A DNA stretch of 64,000 nt from Acidobacteriota bacterium (GCA_021817045.1 JAKAWG010000006.1:50036-114035); one strand, 5' to 3'; shown: positions 43,950 to 53,791, numbered from the stretch's first letter. Notes: generated from the letters alone by a model not told the origin. Numbers and translations: made by a program.

Positions 43950-44435
43950 ATGAAAAAGGATTCCAGGGGCTTTTCACTGATTGAGCTTCTGATTGTTGTG
44001 GCGATCATTCTGATTATTGCGGCCATCGCCATTCCTAATCTGCTGCGGTCGCGCATCGCTGCGAACCAGGCGTCCTGCGTCGGATCGCTGCGAACCCTTA
44101 ACACTGCCGAGGTGACTTACTCCTCGACGTATAACACCGGGTATAGCGCTACACTGGCTGATCTGGGCCCGCCGGCTGCGGGTTCGCAACCTACGGCCAC
44201 TGCCGCCGGTCTGATTGACGAAGTTCTGGCAGCAGGCAACAAGAGCGGCTATACGCTTGTGTATACCGCGGGCACTGCGGACTCGAGCGGTCACATCAAC
44301 ACTTACTACGCGCAAGGCAATCCGATCGACGTCGGTCAAACGGGGCAGAATTACTACTACACCGACGAATCGAACGTCATTCGGTTCAACACTTCGGCCA
44401 CGGCCACGAACACCGATTCGCCCATTGGCGGGTAA
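43950..44435 (+). CDS. pilA: Type IV pilin-like major subunit
   Basis: The 161-residue prepilin has a short leader MKKDSRG, a prepilin peptidase site before FSLIELLIVV with Glu5 of the mature protein, and a long N-terminal helix (VAIILIIAAIAIPNLL). The globular part is Ser/Thr/Tyr/Gly-rich and contains three cysteines or fewer. The strong ribosome site GGGAGGAAAG supports this start rather than a frame extension 48 bases upstream. No pilus assembly genes are adjacent; a terminator follows, so it is transcribed alone. Confidence 0.92.
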   Translation: MKKDSRGFSLIELLIVVAIILIIAAIAIPNLLRSRIAANQASCVGSLRTLNTAEVTYSSTYNTGYSATLADLGPPAAGSQPTATAAGLIDEVLAAGNKSGYTLVYTAGTADSSGHINTYYAQGNPIDVGQTGQNYYYTDESNVIRFNTSATATNTDSPIGG

Positions 44436-44470
44436 CTCTGATCTGGCCACTACGTAACCTCATCACTGAG

Positions 44471-44503
44471 AGGGGGAGTTTGGGGACTCCCCCTTCCTTT
44501 TTT
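44471..44503 (+). terminator. Rho-independent terminator of the pilin gene
   Basis: A 9-bp stem AGGGGGAGT (44471-44479) / ACTCCCCCT (44486-44494) with a six-base loop is followed by TCCTTTTTT. It lies 36 bp after the pilin stop. Confidence 0.9.
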
Positions 44504-44538
44504 GGTTTGAACCATTTCAACGCATCGCCGCCTCTGAT

Positions 44539-44588
44539 GTAGCGGCACGCTTTTAGGCGGCACGTGCCAGGCTAAAGCCCGGCGCTAC
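44539..44588. repeat. GTAGCG palindromic repeat
   Basis: The outer stem is GTAGCG (44539-44544) / CGCTAC (44583-44588). Inner arms are GCACG/CGTGC around CTTTTAGGCGGCA and the GGCTAAAGCC hairpin, whose GCTAAAGC tip also occurs in the elements at 19917 and 63393. Confidence 0.65.
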
Positions 44589-44658
44589 TTCGTTCAGAAT
44601 GACCGTGACGGCGATTTGCTCTTTGAGCCATCGCTCGTCACCCATCACCATCATTGAG

Positions 44659-45621
44659 ATGCTGGCCGTAGAAACCTTCGATCTCACCAAAGACTATAAG
44701 ACCGGCTTCTGGCGCAAGCGGCCTCGACGCGCCTTGAGCGGCCTCAACCTGAAGGTCGAATTAGGTGAAACGTTTGGACTGCTCGGCCCGAACGGCGCCG
44801 GCAAAAGCACGACGCTCAAGATCCTGTTCAAGCTGATCTTTCCCACAGTGGGCTCAGCGCGCATCCTGGGCCGGGATTTGAGCGACCTTTCCGTCCACGC
44901 GCGGGTGGGCTACCTTCCTGAGAACCCGAATTTTTACGATCACCTGAGCGCTCAAGAATTTTTGGAATTCGCCGGTCAACTCTTCGGACTGGACGGAAAC
45001 TCAGTGCGCGGGCGGGCTCACCAATTGCTCGAGCGCGTCGGGCTTACAGAATGCAAAGATCTGGCCATCCGTAAATTTTCGAAGGGCATGGTGCAGCGGC
45101 TGGGGATTGCGCAGGCCCTCATCAACGCGCCCGAGGTGATTTTCCTGGACGAGCCGATGTCCGGTCTCGATCCGATTGGACGGCGCGAAGTTCGCAACCT
45201 GATCCTCGACTTGCGTCGCGAGGGCAAAACGATCTTCTTCTCGACGCACATTCTTGCGGATGCTGAGACGTTGTGCGACCGCGTGGCGATTTTGAACCAC
45301 GGCTGCCTGCTTGGCTGCGGAGAGTTGCAGGAGATTCTGCGGATGGATGTTTCCGCGACCGAGATGGTTCTCGAAAGCCCGACCGCGCGGGCTCTCGAAG
45401 AGCTGCAGCCTTACGTTCGGGCCATGGTTCGCACCGGAGACCGCGTGCGAGTCGAAGTAGCCGACGTGAACGAAGCGCTCAGCGTGGCGCTCGCGGCCGG
45501 CGCACGCGTCGCCTCGCTGAATCCCGTCAAATCTTCCTTGGAGGATTATTTCATGGCGCAGGTGGGCGGAACGGACATTGGGGCATCTGCCGACGGGGAA
45601 GCGGCATCTGACGATGATTAA
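44659..45621 (+). CDS. ABC-2 type exporter ATP-binding protein
   Basis: The 320-residue ATPase has Walker A GPNGAGKSTT, a Q-loop near residue 90, signature FSKGMVQRLGIAQAL, Walker B VIFLDEPMSGLD and the switch His in FFSTHI. The extra C-terminal domain of about 90 residues ending in an acidic tail is typical of CcmA/NatA-type export ATPases. The start is set at 44659, where MLAVETFDLTKDY begins the domain. The permease gene starts inside its last codons. The cargo is unknown. Confidence 0.9.
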   Translation: MLAVETFDLTKDYKTGFWRKRPRRALSGLNLKVELGETFGLLGPNGAGKSTTLKILFKLIFPTVGSARILGRDLSDLSVHARVGYLPENPNFYDHLSAQEFLEFAGQLFGLDGNSVRGRAHQLLERVGLTECKDLAIRKFSKGMVQRLGIAQALINAPEVIFLDEPMSGLDPIGRREVRNLILDLRREGKTIFFSTHILADAETLCDRVAILNHGCLLGCGELQEILRMDVSATEMVLESPTARALEELQPYVRAMVRTGDRVRVEVADVNEALSVALAAGARVASLNPVKSSLEDYFMAQVGGTDIGASADGEAASDDD

Positions 45622-46393
45622 CCGTATCGCCACAATCGCATTGCACACCTTTAAGCAGTCGGTGCGCGATAAGGTGCTTTACAACCTCATCGCGTTTGCT
45701 CTGCTGCTGACGGGCGCGGCGATCCTTTTTGGCCAGATCTCGATTGGCGTCCAGCGGATCATCCTCGTCAACCTCGGTCTCAGTGCCATCGCGGTGTTCG
45801 GCCTGCTCATGGCCATTTTCATTGGCATCAGCCTGGTATGGCGGGAAATCGATCACCGCACGCTCTACAACGTCCTCTCCAAACCGGTGGCGCGCTGGGA
45901 ATTCATCGCGGGCAAGTACCTCGGCCTTCTGCTCACGCTGGTCGTGAACACCGCCATCATGACGGCCGGGTTTTATCTGGCCTTGCTCTATCTGGATCAC
46001 CGCTCGCTGCCCGGCGATTTGGCCGCGTTTGAAGCGATTTACTTCATCCTGCTCGAGCTGGCTTTAATTGTCGGCGTGGCGCTGCTGTTCTCGTGCATCT
46101 CGTCGCCAGTCCTTTCGGCCGTATTCACGTTCTGCACCTACGTCATCGGAAACCTGACGAGCGACATCCGCTGGTTCGGGCACGAATCCGGAAGTTGGGC
46201 GCTGGCCAAGGTCACGACGCTGCTGTACTACGTACTTCCCAATTTTTCTGATTTCAATATGATCGGCCGCGCCGCTCACAGCCAAGTCGCACCCTCGTAT
46301 CTGCTCATTTCGAACTCGCTCTACGCGCTGCTGTACGCAGTGATCCTGGTTTCGGCTTCGATCTTGATCTTCGAGGAGCGCGAGTTGACGTGA
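45614..46393 (+). CDS. ABC-2 type transporter permease
   Basis: The 259-residue membrane protein has about six hydrophobic helices (for example LIAFALLLTGAAILFG, SAIAVFGLLMAIFIGI, LYAVILVSASILIF). The cytosolic motif VWREIDHRTLYNVLSKPVAR is characteristic of NosY/GldF-like ABC-2 permeases. It overlaps the ATPase gene by eight bases and the following gene by four (GTGA), so the three form one operon. The substrate is not evident. Confidence 0.85.
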   Translation: MINRIATIALHTFKQSVRDKVLYNLIAFALLLTGAAILFGQISIGVQRIILVNLGLSAIAVFGLLMAIFIGISLVWREIDHRTLYNVLSKPVARWEFIAGKYLGLLLTLVVNTAIMTAGFYLALLYLDHRSLPGDLAAFEAIYFILLELALIVGVALLFSCISSPVLSAVFTFCTYVIGNLTSDIRWFGHESGSWALAKVTTLLYYVLPNFSDFNMIGRAAHSQVAPSYLLISNSLYALLYAVILVSASILIFEERELT

Positions 46394-47286
46394 ACGAGGC
46401 TGCAAGCCCACGCATTCCTCTGCGCCGCGCCACCTTTTGGGCGCTGCTCGCCGTTTCGTTCGTCCTCCAGGTCCCGCTGCGCCGGGCGATTGACCGCGCT
46501 AAAGAGAGCGCTGGTGAAAGTCCGGGAACCTCATACGTTACATCCGGCAGATGGCTTCGCCGTTTGAGCTTGGGTTATGAGGGCTTGCTCGCGGACATTT
46601 ATTGGACGCGGGCCGTGCAGTACTACGGCCGGGCACGGCTCTCGAAGCGTTCGCGCTTTGAGCGACTCGGATCGCTGCTGCGCATCACGACCACGCTCGA
46701 TCCACACCTGCTAATCGCCTACCGCTTCGGCGCGATTTTTTTGGCGGAAAAGCCGCCGGGCGGGGCGGGACGTCCGGACGAAGCCATGCAACTGCTCAGG
46801 CGGGGCATCGTGGCGAATCCTGATTATTGGCGCTTGTGGGAAGACCTGGGATTCATCCAGTACTGGGATCTTAAGGATTGCGCCGCGGCGGCGCGCACGT
46901 TCAAAACCGGCAGCGAGCGTCCCGGCGCGGCGATCTGGATGAAGACGCTGGCCGCAGCGGTGGCGGCCAAAGGCGGTGAACTCCGCATTTCCCAAGCGCT
47001 TTGGCTGGAGATTTATCGGACGGCTCAAAACGATTCGATTCGCCAGAGCGCTCTCGAACACCTCGCCGCGCTCAAGGCCGAGCAAGAAATTCAGGCGCTC
47101 AACCAATTGCTGGCGATCTATCGGAGAAAGGAAGGTCACGCGGCAGCTTCGTTCGATGAGCTTGTCTCCGCCGGTCTCCTTCGCGCCGCGCCGCGCGACC
47201 CTGCCGGCACGCCGCTGGTCGTGGGGCCGGATGGGAAAGCACGGCTCGGCCCTGGCAGCCCCATCAACTTGAACTTGCTTCAGTAA
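46390..47286 (+). CDS. TPR-like membrane-anchored protein linked to the ABC exporter
   Basis: The 298-residue product has one N-terminal membrane helix (FWALLAVSFVLQVPLRRAI) and then helical repeats of TPR character: LSLGYEGLLADIYWTRAVQYYG, LDPHLLIAYRFGAIFLAEK, MQLLRRGIVANPDYWRLWEDLGF. A C-terminal segment with DPAGTPLVVGPDGKARLG resembles the end of pilin-like or secretion-associated domains. I do not recognise a named family. The GTG start overlaps the permease stop, so it probably serves the exporter as a scaffold. Confidence 0.7.
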   Translation: MNEAASPRIPLRRATFWALLAVSFVLQVPLRRAIDRAKESAGESPGTSYVTSGRWLRRLSLGYEGLLADIYWTRAVQYYGRARLSKRSRFERLGSLLRITTTLDPHLLIAYRFGAIFLAEKPPGGAGRPDEAMQLLRRGIVANPDYWRLWEDLGFIQYWDLKDCAAAARTFKTGSERPGAAIWMKTLAAAVAAKGGELRISQALWLEIYRTAQNDSIRQSALEHLAALKAEQEIQALNQLLAIYRRKEGHAAASFDELVSAGLLRAAPRDPAGTPLVVGPDGKARLGPGSPINLNLLQ

Positions 47287-47313
47287 AACGGGGACAGCTC
47301 TTTCAACAGCCGG

Positions 47314-47934
47314 TTAGCTCGAAGCCGAGGCGCTCGTCAAGCGTTTCCCCTTCACCTGCACAGAACTAACGTTGACGGTGGTAGCGCCTTCTTTCGTACC
47401 AGTCACTTTCGCCTTCACTTTTTTGCCCGGCTTCACCTCAACCCTCTTCAGGGCGTCCAGCACTTTTTCGTTTCCTGACGGATCGAGCCTCAGTACCCGG
47501 CCGCCCGACATCGCCAATCCGAACGCTTGCGTGGAGGGTGTTGCCACGCACTCCTTCTCCGCATGGTTTATCGCGTTCGCCCTGGCCTGCTGTTCTTGCT
47601 CTTGTGGGCTCATTCCCGGACCCTGGCCCATAGGCCCCTGGGGCATTGTTGGCGTAGGCGGCGGAGTTCCTCCTCCCACTCCACCAGGTCCTGCCTGACC
47701 CGCTCCAGCCGCTCCGGCCTGGTAGGCGTTAGCGCCGGCAAAAGGAGATGCACCCGGCATCCCTACCGCACCCATCGGATTGTGCGTGGCGAGAAACCTT
47801 GCTATGCAACTTACATCGACGAGATTGCCGCTCCAGTGCCTTACCTTTGCTTTCTTCGTGCCGGCGAAAGCTGAACCCGCAATCACCCAGAGAATCAGCG
47901 CAGACGCGGTAGCTGTTGTCAGTAGTTGTTTCAT
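47314..47934 (-). CDS. Secreted protein with Gly/Pro-rich linker and beta domain
   Basis: The 206-residue product begins MKQLLTTATASALILWVIAGS with cleavage after AFA. A short domain with VRHWSGNLVDVSCIARFL is followed by a low-complexity Gly/Pro/Met linker (about 55-110). A C-terminal OB-like beta domain follows (ECVATPSTQAFGLAMSGG, VLRLDPSGNEKVLDAL, KKVKAKVTGTKEGATTVNVS). The two cysteines may pair. I recall similar exported proteins in Acidobacteriota; the function is unknown. The upstream in-frame ATG at 47943 adds three residues. Confidence 0.7.
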   Translation of the reverse strand: MKQLLTTATASALILWVIAGSAFAGTKKAKVRHWSGNLVDVSCIARFLATHNPMGAVGMPGASPFAGANAYQAGAAGAGQAGPGGVGGGTPPPTPTMPQGPMGQGPGMSPQEQEQQARANAINHAEKECVATPSTQAFGLAMSGGRVLRLDPSGNEKVLDALKRVEVKPGKKVKAKVTGTKEGATTVNVSSVQVKGKRLTSASASS

Positions 47935-48121
47935 GGGAAGCATTTACTCCTTCCTTGGCAAACTTTAACTAACAGAACAGGCAAAGGTGTTGCCAAACTC
48001 GGGCGGCATGGGCCTGTGCCTATCTTCGTGAAACGTAATGGGTTGGGTGAACGTCTGCAAGCGCAACACGGGCACCATATGAGGATTACTCAAGTCCGTG
48101 TAGATTTTCTATGTCTGTTGG

Positions 48122-51100
48122 CTACACTTGCAGCACGTCGCCTTCGCGCGCGACGAGCTTATAGAGGGCTGGGCCGACGTAGATGCCGAGGAAAAGGCGA
48201 GAAATCAACCCGGCGACGATGACAATGGCGAAGGGTCTTTGCGTGTCCGATCCGATACCGTGGGACATCGCCGCGGGAAGAAGGCCCAAACAAGCGACGA
48301 GCGCGGTCATCATAATGGGCCGCAAGCGCAACAAGGACGCCTCTACCGTGGCCGTGTGAATATCTTTGCCCTCCAGGCGTAGCTTGTTGATGTAGCTGAA
48401 GAGCACCACAGCGGTTTCGACAGCCACCCCCATGAGGGCGAGGAAGCCCAGCATTGACGAGACACTGAAAGGTGTGTGAGTCAGCTTGAGCGCAAGCAGA
48501 GCGCCGACGGGCTCGGTGATCAGCACGCCGAAGGCCGTGATGACGGGGAATTTGATGTTGCCATACAGGGCAAAAAGGATTAGAAAGATTAAGAAGACGG
48601 TAAGCGGGCCGATTACGCCCATTTGCTTTCTGGCTGCTAGGTATTCGCTGTATTCACCGCCCCAGACCATGTGATAACCCGGCGGCAAGTGGACGGTCGC
48701 ATTCACCGCTTTCTGTCCATCCGCCACGGCTCCCGCCAAATCTCTGCCCTGAACCGCGTACTGGATGCCGATGTACCGCGAATTGTTCTCCCGATAGATG
48801 AAGGAGGCACCGTTGCCCACGCTGATGTTGGCCACCTGGCTGAGCGGGATCTGCTGGCCGGCCGGATCGCCCACCAGTAAATTGCCAATTGCCGTCCCGC
48901 TCCTTCGGTACTGAGGTTCCATGCGCACAATCAGGTCGAATTCCTTTTCTCCCTGGATCACCTGCGTTGTGGCTTGCCCGCCAACCGCAGCTTCCACTAT
49001 CGCTTCCACGTCGGCAACGTTGATTCCGTATCTCGCGCACGCCGCCCGATTGACGTTTACCAGCAAGCTTGGCTGCCCGAGCTCGCGCACTACCACGAGA
49101 TCGGTGAATCCCCGCACCTTCGCGAGCGTCTTCTTCACTTCAATCGCTTTTCCCTGCAGCACTTGAAGGTCAGGACCGTAAATCTTCACCGCCAGGGCGC
49201 TCTTGAGGCCCGTCAAAGCTTCATCCACCGCATCCTCCGCGGGCTGCGTGTAGTTGAAGATAATTCCGGGGAAGGTCTGCAGCTTGGCGTTGATAGCCCT
49301 GATCAGCTCCTTTTTAGTGCGAATTGGACCTTTCTTCCATACGGCTTCCTTGTAAGGGTGCAGGCCGACGTAGAATTCGTCATTGAAAAACCCGGTGGGA
49401 TCCGTTCCGTCATCTGGACGCCCCAACTCAGAGGCAACAGTCGTGACCTGCGGAAACGACATGAGGACGTCGCGAATTTGCGGGGAAATCTTTGCCGCCT
49501 CCCGCCATGAGATCGTATAAGGCATGGTCGCCCGCACCCATATCGCGCCTTCGTCAAGATGAGGCATGAACTCGCCGCCAATCGATGGCACGAGTAGGAG
49601 GGATGCGCCAAAAATGGCCGTCACCACGAAAACGGTGACCTTAGGATAGTTCAGGCAGCGCTCCAGGTGACTTCGATAGATTTTCTTGACCCAATCGTAT
49701 ACCCGGTTGACCTTCTCTTTGGCGCCTCTCTCAAACCAAAAAGAGGCGAGCACCGGGACTAAGGTAAGGCTAAATAGCAGGGATCCGATCAATGCGAAGG
49801 TCATTGTATCTGCCATGGGATGAAACAGCCGGCCAGAGGCTCCCTGAAGCGCATAGATCGGAATGTAGCCCGCGATGATCACGGCGACGGAATAGAAGAC
49901 CGGTCGGTCTACATCACGTGCCGCCGCCAAGATCAACTCAAAGACGTTGAATTTCTCCTGGCCGTATCGATCTGCCATTTCACGGTAGATGTTCTCCATC
50001 ATCACGACCGTACCGTCTACAAGGATGCCGAAGTCAATGGCGCCGATGGAGAGCAGGTTCGCATCCACCCCTTTAGCGTGCAAGAAAATGAAGGAGAACA
50101 ACAGCGAGAGCGGAATGGTAAGCGCGACGATAACGGCCGCGCGCAGACTGATGAGAAAGAATATGAGCACAATCAGGACCAGGATCATTCCGCGAAGAAG
50201 ATTGCCCTCGACAGTGTCAGTCGTGAGCCTCACCAAATCCATGCGGTCGTAATAGGGAACGATCTTCACGTCCGGAGGCAAGACGGAACGGTTCAAATGT
50301 TCCGTCATCTTTTCTACCCGTTGTAGCACGTACTGGGTCTTTTCTCCGGTGCGCATCAAAATGACACCCTCGACGGCGTCATTCTGGTGCATATAGCCGA
50401 ATTCACCGAGGCGCGGCGCGTGGCCGATCGCTACTTTGCCGATGTCCTTGATAAATACGGGCGCGCCATGTTGGCTGGCGACGACGATATTACCGATGTC
50501 TTGCGTGTCCGTTACCAATCCCAGGCCGCGCACGTAGTAGAACTGCCCGCCTTGCGAATAGAAGCCTCCGCCCGTGTTGGCGTTATTTGCGGAAAGCGCT
50601 TGCATGACCTGGGGTACCGTAAGGTGGTAGTTAAACAGACGGATCGGGTCCAGCAACACCTGGTATTGCATCACGGTACCGCCGAAGCCCGAATCGTCCG
50701 CCACCCCGGGAACGGAACGATAAGCCCGCTCCAAAACCCAGTCCTCCAGCGTCTTCAGCTCCATGGGACTGCGGTCAGGACTTTGAATAACGTAGCGATA
50801 GATCAAGTCGCTCGGGCTTGAGAGCGGAGCGAGCGTGGGAGATACCCCTGCTGGGAGGCTTACGTAAGTCAGGCGCTCAAAGGCCCGGTCGCGGCAGAAG
50901 TAATTGTTCGTTCCATACTTAAAGGTGAGGATGACGTCCGAAAGGCCGTAAAGCGAGATCGACCGCATATACGTCAAATCGGGAATGCCGTTCATTTCGA
51001 TTTCGATGGGAACGGTTACCAATCGCTCCACCTCTTCCGCAGCGTGCCCGGGCCACTGCGTGATGATTTCGACCAGAGGAGGCGAGAGGTCTGGATAGGC

Positions 51101-51211
51101 TTCGATGGGCATACGCCGAAACGCCAGCACGCCCAGGATGGCGACGGTAACCGCCATCAGCAGGATCAGAAAGCGCTGATGAAGGGCAAGGTCTACAATG
51201 CGGTGGATCAT
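48122..51211 (-). CDS. czcA: Heavy-metal efflux RND pump, CzcA type
   Basis: The 1029-residue inner-membrane pump exports metal ions from the periplasm using the proton gradient. It has 12 predicted helices and two large loops. The fourth helix reads SIGAIDFGILVDGTVVMMENI, with the paired Asp (DFG...VDG) of divalent-metal CzcA/CnrA pumps; the monovalent CusA type differs there. The start at 51211 (MIHRIVDLALHQRF) has AAGG upstream. The adaptor gene stops seven bases before it. Cobalt, zinc or nickel is therefore likelier than copper or silver. Confidence 0.92.
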   Translation of the reverse strand: MIHRIVDLALHQRFLILLMAVTVAILGVLAFRRMPIEAYPDLSPPLVEIITQWPGHAAEEVERLVTVPIEIEMNGIPDLTYMRSISLYGLSDVILTFKYGTNNYFCRDRAFERLTYVSLPAGVSPTLAPLSSPSDLIYRYVIQSPDRSPMELKTLEDWVLERAYRSVPGVADDSGFGGTVMQYQVLLDPIRLFNYHLTVPQVMQALSANNANTGGGFYSQGGQFYYVRGLGLVTDTQDIGNIVVASQHGAPVFIKDIGKVAIGHAPRLGEFGYMHQNDAVEGVILMRTGEKTQYVLQRVEKMTEHLNRSVLPPDVKIVPYYDRMDLVRLTTDTVEGNLLRGMILVLIVLIFFLISLRAAVIVALTIPLSLLFSFIFLHAKGVDANLLSIGAIDFGILVDGTVVMMENIYREMADRYGQEKFNVFELILAAARDVDRPVFYSVAVIIAGYIPIYALQGASGRLFHPMADTMTFALIGSLLFSLTLVPVLASFWFERGAKEKVNRVYDWVKKIYRSHLERCLNYPKVTVFVVTAIFGASLLLVPSIGGEFMPHLDEGAIWVRATMPYTISWREAAKISPQIRDVLMSFPQVTTVASELGRPDDGTDPTGFFNDEFYVGLHPYKEAVWKKGPIRTKKELIRAINAKLQTFPGIIFNYTQPAEDAVDEALTGLKSALAVKIYGPDLQVLQGKAIEVKKTLAKVRGFTDLVVVRELGQPSLLVNVNRAACARYGINVADVEAIVEAAVGGQATTQVIQGEKEFDLIVRMEPQYRRSGTAIGNLLVGDPAGQQIPLSQVANISVGNGASFIYRENNSRYIGIQYAVQGRDLAGAVADGQKAVNATVHLPPGYHMVWGGEYSEYLAARKQMGVIGPLTVFLIFLILFALYGNIKFPVITAFGVLITEPVGALLALKLTHTPFSVSSMLGFLALMGVAVETAVVLFSYINKLRLEGKDIHTATVEASLLRLRPIMMTALVACLGLLPAAMSHGIGSDTQRPFAIVIVAGLISRLFLGIYVGPALYKLVAREGDVLQV

Positions 51212-51218
51212 GGAACCT

Positions 51219-52445
51219 TCATTCTTGGAGCGAGTTTGCAAATTGCAAGAACAGGCTACCGTCAGCGGTTACCCGTTCTCCCGCTCTCAAGCCTGACAGA
51301 ATCTGGGTGCGGCCATCCTCGCTCGCGCCGATCGTCACCAGGCGCTGGGCGAATTGTCGCGGCCCTGTTTCAACGTAGACAAAAGGTTGATTCTCGCTGT
51401 TGCGCAGCACGGCCGCATCCGGCACAGTCAAGGCGTGCGGAATGACTCCTGCGTCGAGCTCGACGGTGACGTACATGTTTTTCTTGAGCTTCTGGCCGGG
51501 GTTTTGGGTGTCGATGCGAATCTGTAACGTGCGGGTAGTGGGGTCAAGAGCTGGAGAAACGTAAGAGACCCTCCCACGAAAGATCGTAGGGTAAGCGTCG
51601 GTGTCGATTTTCACCGGCTCGCCCACCCGTACGTACGCGAGAGCGTTTTGATAGACGTTGGCGAGCACCCAGACGTTGCTCATATTGGAGATCGTGAAAC
51701 ATTGCGTCGAGCCGCCTTGCACCACCTGTCCGGGCGAGACGAGGCGCTCCACCACGACGCCAGCGACGGGGGAAAGCACGGGAATCTCCGGCGAGACGGC
51801 GTCCTGAGTCACCTGCTGCGGACCCGAAAAACCAAGCACCTTAAGCGCCTGCCACGCCGCCGTCAAGCCTGCCTCCGCCTGCGTTTGCACTGATTCGGCC
51901 TGCTGGAACTGTTCCGTGGAGATCGCGTGGTGAGCGTAAAGATCGTTGGATCGCCTGTAATTTTGCTGCGCCAACCAGAGGGCGTCGCGGGCTTTGAGGT
52001 AATCCGAGCGCAATCGCGCGTAATCCGGGCTGCTGACGTAACAAAGCGGCTGGTCGCCTCGCACAGTCTGGCCGGGCACCACCAGGCAACGCGTCACCGG
52101 ACCGCTCACCTGAGTGATGACCGGCGTTGTTTCGAACGCGTTATAGGTGACCGAGCCGGGCAGGCGCAGGATGCGCGGCAGCCGAGTCTCCTGAACTGCT
52201 TGCACTTGCACGTGAGCCATCTGCGAGGCGGGGACCGTAAACAGTTGCGCGGCGTCTCCCGACGCTGCTTCGGAAACCGCCGAGGGCTCCGCCTCGGCCG
52301 AAGACCTCGGGTGCTCGCAGCCGGTCACCCCAAGCACCACAAGCACCGCGACCGCCAGCGCTACGCGGGCAGCGCACGGCCTGCTTCGCTTCCCCCTTAT
52401 GCCGCTCACGTGCGACCTTAGTGTTAGAATCCAATGGTTATTCAT
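51219..52445 (-). CDS. czcB: RND efflux periplasmic adaptor lipoprotein
   Basis: The 408-residue membrane fusion protein links pump and outer-membrane channel. The leader ends in lipobox LGVTGC. A lipoyl-like half motif, coiled hairpin (YLKARDALWLAQQNYRRSNDLYAHHAISTEQ split by turns) and beta-barrel segments (VWVLANVYQNALAYVRVGEP, LQIRIDTQNPGQKLKKNM) follow. No metal-binding His/Met-rich N-terminus is seen. GAGGGGGA precedes the ATG. It lies between the TolC-like and pump genes. Confidence 0.9.
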   Translation of the reverse strand: MNNHWILTLRSHVSGIRGKRSRPCAARVALAVAVLVVLGVTGCEHPRSSAEAEPSAVSEAASGDAAQLFTVPASQMAHVQVQAVQETRLPRILRLPGSVTYNAFETTPVITQVSGPVTRCLVVPGQTVRGDQPLCYVSSPDYARLRSDYLKARDALWLAQQNYRRSNDLYAHHAISTEQFQQAESVQTQAEAGLTAAWQALKVLGFSGPQQVTQDAVSPEIPVLSPVAGVVVERLVSPGQVVQGGSTQCFTISNMSNVWVLANVYQNALAYVRVGEPVKIDTDAYPTIFRGRVSYVSPALDPTTRTLQIRIDTQNPGQKLKKNMYVTVELDAGVIPHALTVPDAAVLRNSENQPFVYVETGPRQFAQRLVTIGASEDGRTQILSGLRAGERVTADGSLFLQFANSLQE

Positions 52446-52453
52446 GCTCCCCC

Positions 52454-53791
52454 TCACGGCAGGTGGCGGGCAGCCACAGCTTCTTTAAGCTGCTCAACGA
52501 CTACCATGTAATTCCCCACGGCTTGCCGGTATTGCAATTGCGTTGCGCGGTAGCTGCGCTCGGCATCGAGAAAGCTCAGCAGGCTGACGGCACCGCGGCG
52601 GTACGCATATCCGCTGATGTCGCGAGACTCCTGCGCTTCTCGCAAATAGCCGGAATTGTAAAGCTCCACCACCTTCGAGCTGGTCTGGAACGCGGCATAG
52701 GCGTTCTGCACGTCGGTCAGCACCTGGTCACCGACAGCCTGCCGCAGTTGCTGCGCTTGGGTCATGGCGTAGCGCGTGCGGGCGATCTCACCTTGGTTGC
52801 GGTCGAAGATGGGGATTTCGATCGTGCCGAACAAGCTGGCGTTGTTCAAAGCCGAGACGTGCGTGTAATTCGCCTGCAGCGTCAGGTTGCGCTTGCCGTC
52901 TGCCCTTGCCAAGGCATACTGGCTGTGAGATGCTGCCACACCCTCTTTGGCAGCCCGCAGGTCCTGGCGATTTCGCAGCGCGGCGACTTCGAGATCCTGC
53001 AAGTTGAGCTTGCGCGGGGTGTACGCAAGATGGCCGATGACGCCGTAGTTTGCAGGCAGCGCGTTGAACCCGATCAGTTGCCGCAGGTCGTGCAGCGCTT
53101 CGACCAGAGCAACCTGCGCGGAAGAAACGTCCGTCTGGAAAACCAGAAGCTGCAGCTTGATTTTCAGATAGTCGCCTTCGCTGATCTGCCCTGCCCTGTA
53201 TCGCTCCTGGCTGATAGTGACGGTGTTTTCGAAACTCAGCAGGTCGCGTTTTGCGAACTGCAACGTGGACTTCGCGACGAGCACCTGGATGAATCGCCGG
53301 GCTACCTGATAGGTGAGCAAGCGCGTTTCGTCTGCGACTTGGCTGGTCGTAACGGTCGTTTCGTCGCGGGCGGCTCGCATGCGCGCCTGGCGCTTGTGGC
53401 CCCGCTCGATGGTGTAAGACACGCCGGCGTCAAATTCCGTGATGTTGTTCAACGTCGACGCGTTCAGCGCGTGAGGGCTGAAAAACGGCACAAAAAGCGC
53501 GTCCGTCAAGAAGACGGGGTTTGGGCGGAGCGACGCCGTGATCTGGTTGGCTCGGGCCTGCCGGATGAGCGTCCGGTCGGCTCTGAGTTGATGATTGTAT
53601 GCGATCGCCATCTGGATGGCCTGGTTAAGACTGATGCGCACTTGCGGCGGAGTCTGCGCGGTCGCATAAATGGCCGTAAGAAACCAGATTAAGGTTATCA
53701 GCGCCCCGGCAGGTACGGAGCTCCTGGCCTCGAAGCGCCCGCTGGACGGCTGCCGGCGGTATACACAGAATGATCCTGCACGTGGAGTCAA
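52454..53791 (-). CDS. czcC: TolC-family outer-membrane efflux channel, TTG start
   Basis: The 445-residue protein is an outer-membrane factor with two OEP repeats: ISLNQAIQMAIAYNHQLRADR, then DAGVSYTIERGHKRQARM, and in the second half LNLQDLEVAALRNRQDLRAAK and IPIFDRNQGEIARTRYAMTQ. Its leader ends TAIYATAQ. No ATG or GTG fits; TTG at 53791 has AGGAGGTG eight bases upstream, an excellent ribosome site that decides the start. It is first of the czcCBA run and its stop is eight bases before the adaptor start region. Confidence 0.9.
   Translation of the reverse strand: MTPRAGSFCVYRRQPSSGRFEARSSVPAGALITLIWFLTAIYATAQTPPQVRISLNQAIQMAIAYNHQLRADRTLIRQARANQITASLRPNPVFLTDALFVPFFSPHALNASTLNNITEFDAGVSYTIERGHKRQARMRAARDETTVTTSQVADETRLLTYQVARRFIQVLVAKSTLQFAKRDLLSFENTVTISQERYRAGQISEGDYLKIKLQLLVFQTDVSSAQVALVEALHDLRQLIGFNALPANYGVIGHLAYTPRKLNLQDLEVAALRNRQDLRAAKEGVAASHSQYALARADGKRNLTLQANYTHVSALNNASLFGTIEIPIFDRNQGEIARTRYAMTQAQQLRQAVGDQVLTDVQNAYAAFQTSSKVVELYNSGYLREAQESRDISGYAYRRGAVSLLSFLDAERSYRATQLQYRQAVGNYMVVVEQLKEAVAARHLP

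Noticed and set aside
52421..53692. Long open frame antisense to the TolC-family gene
   Set aside because: The outer-membrane channel is supported by OEP repeats, a leader and a strong ribosome site; the opposite frame has none.
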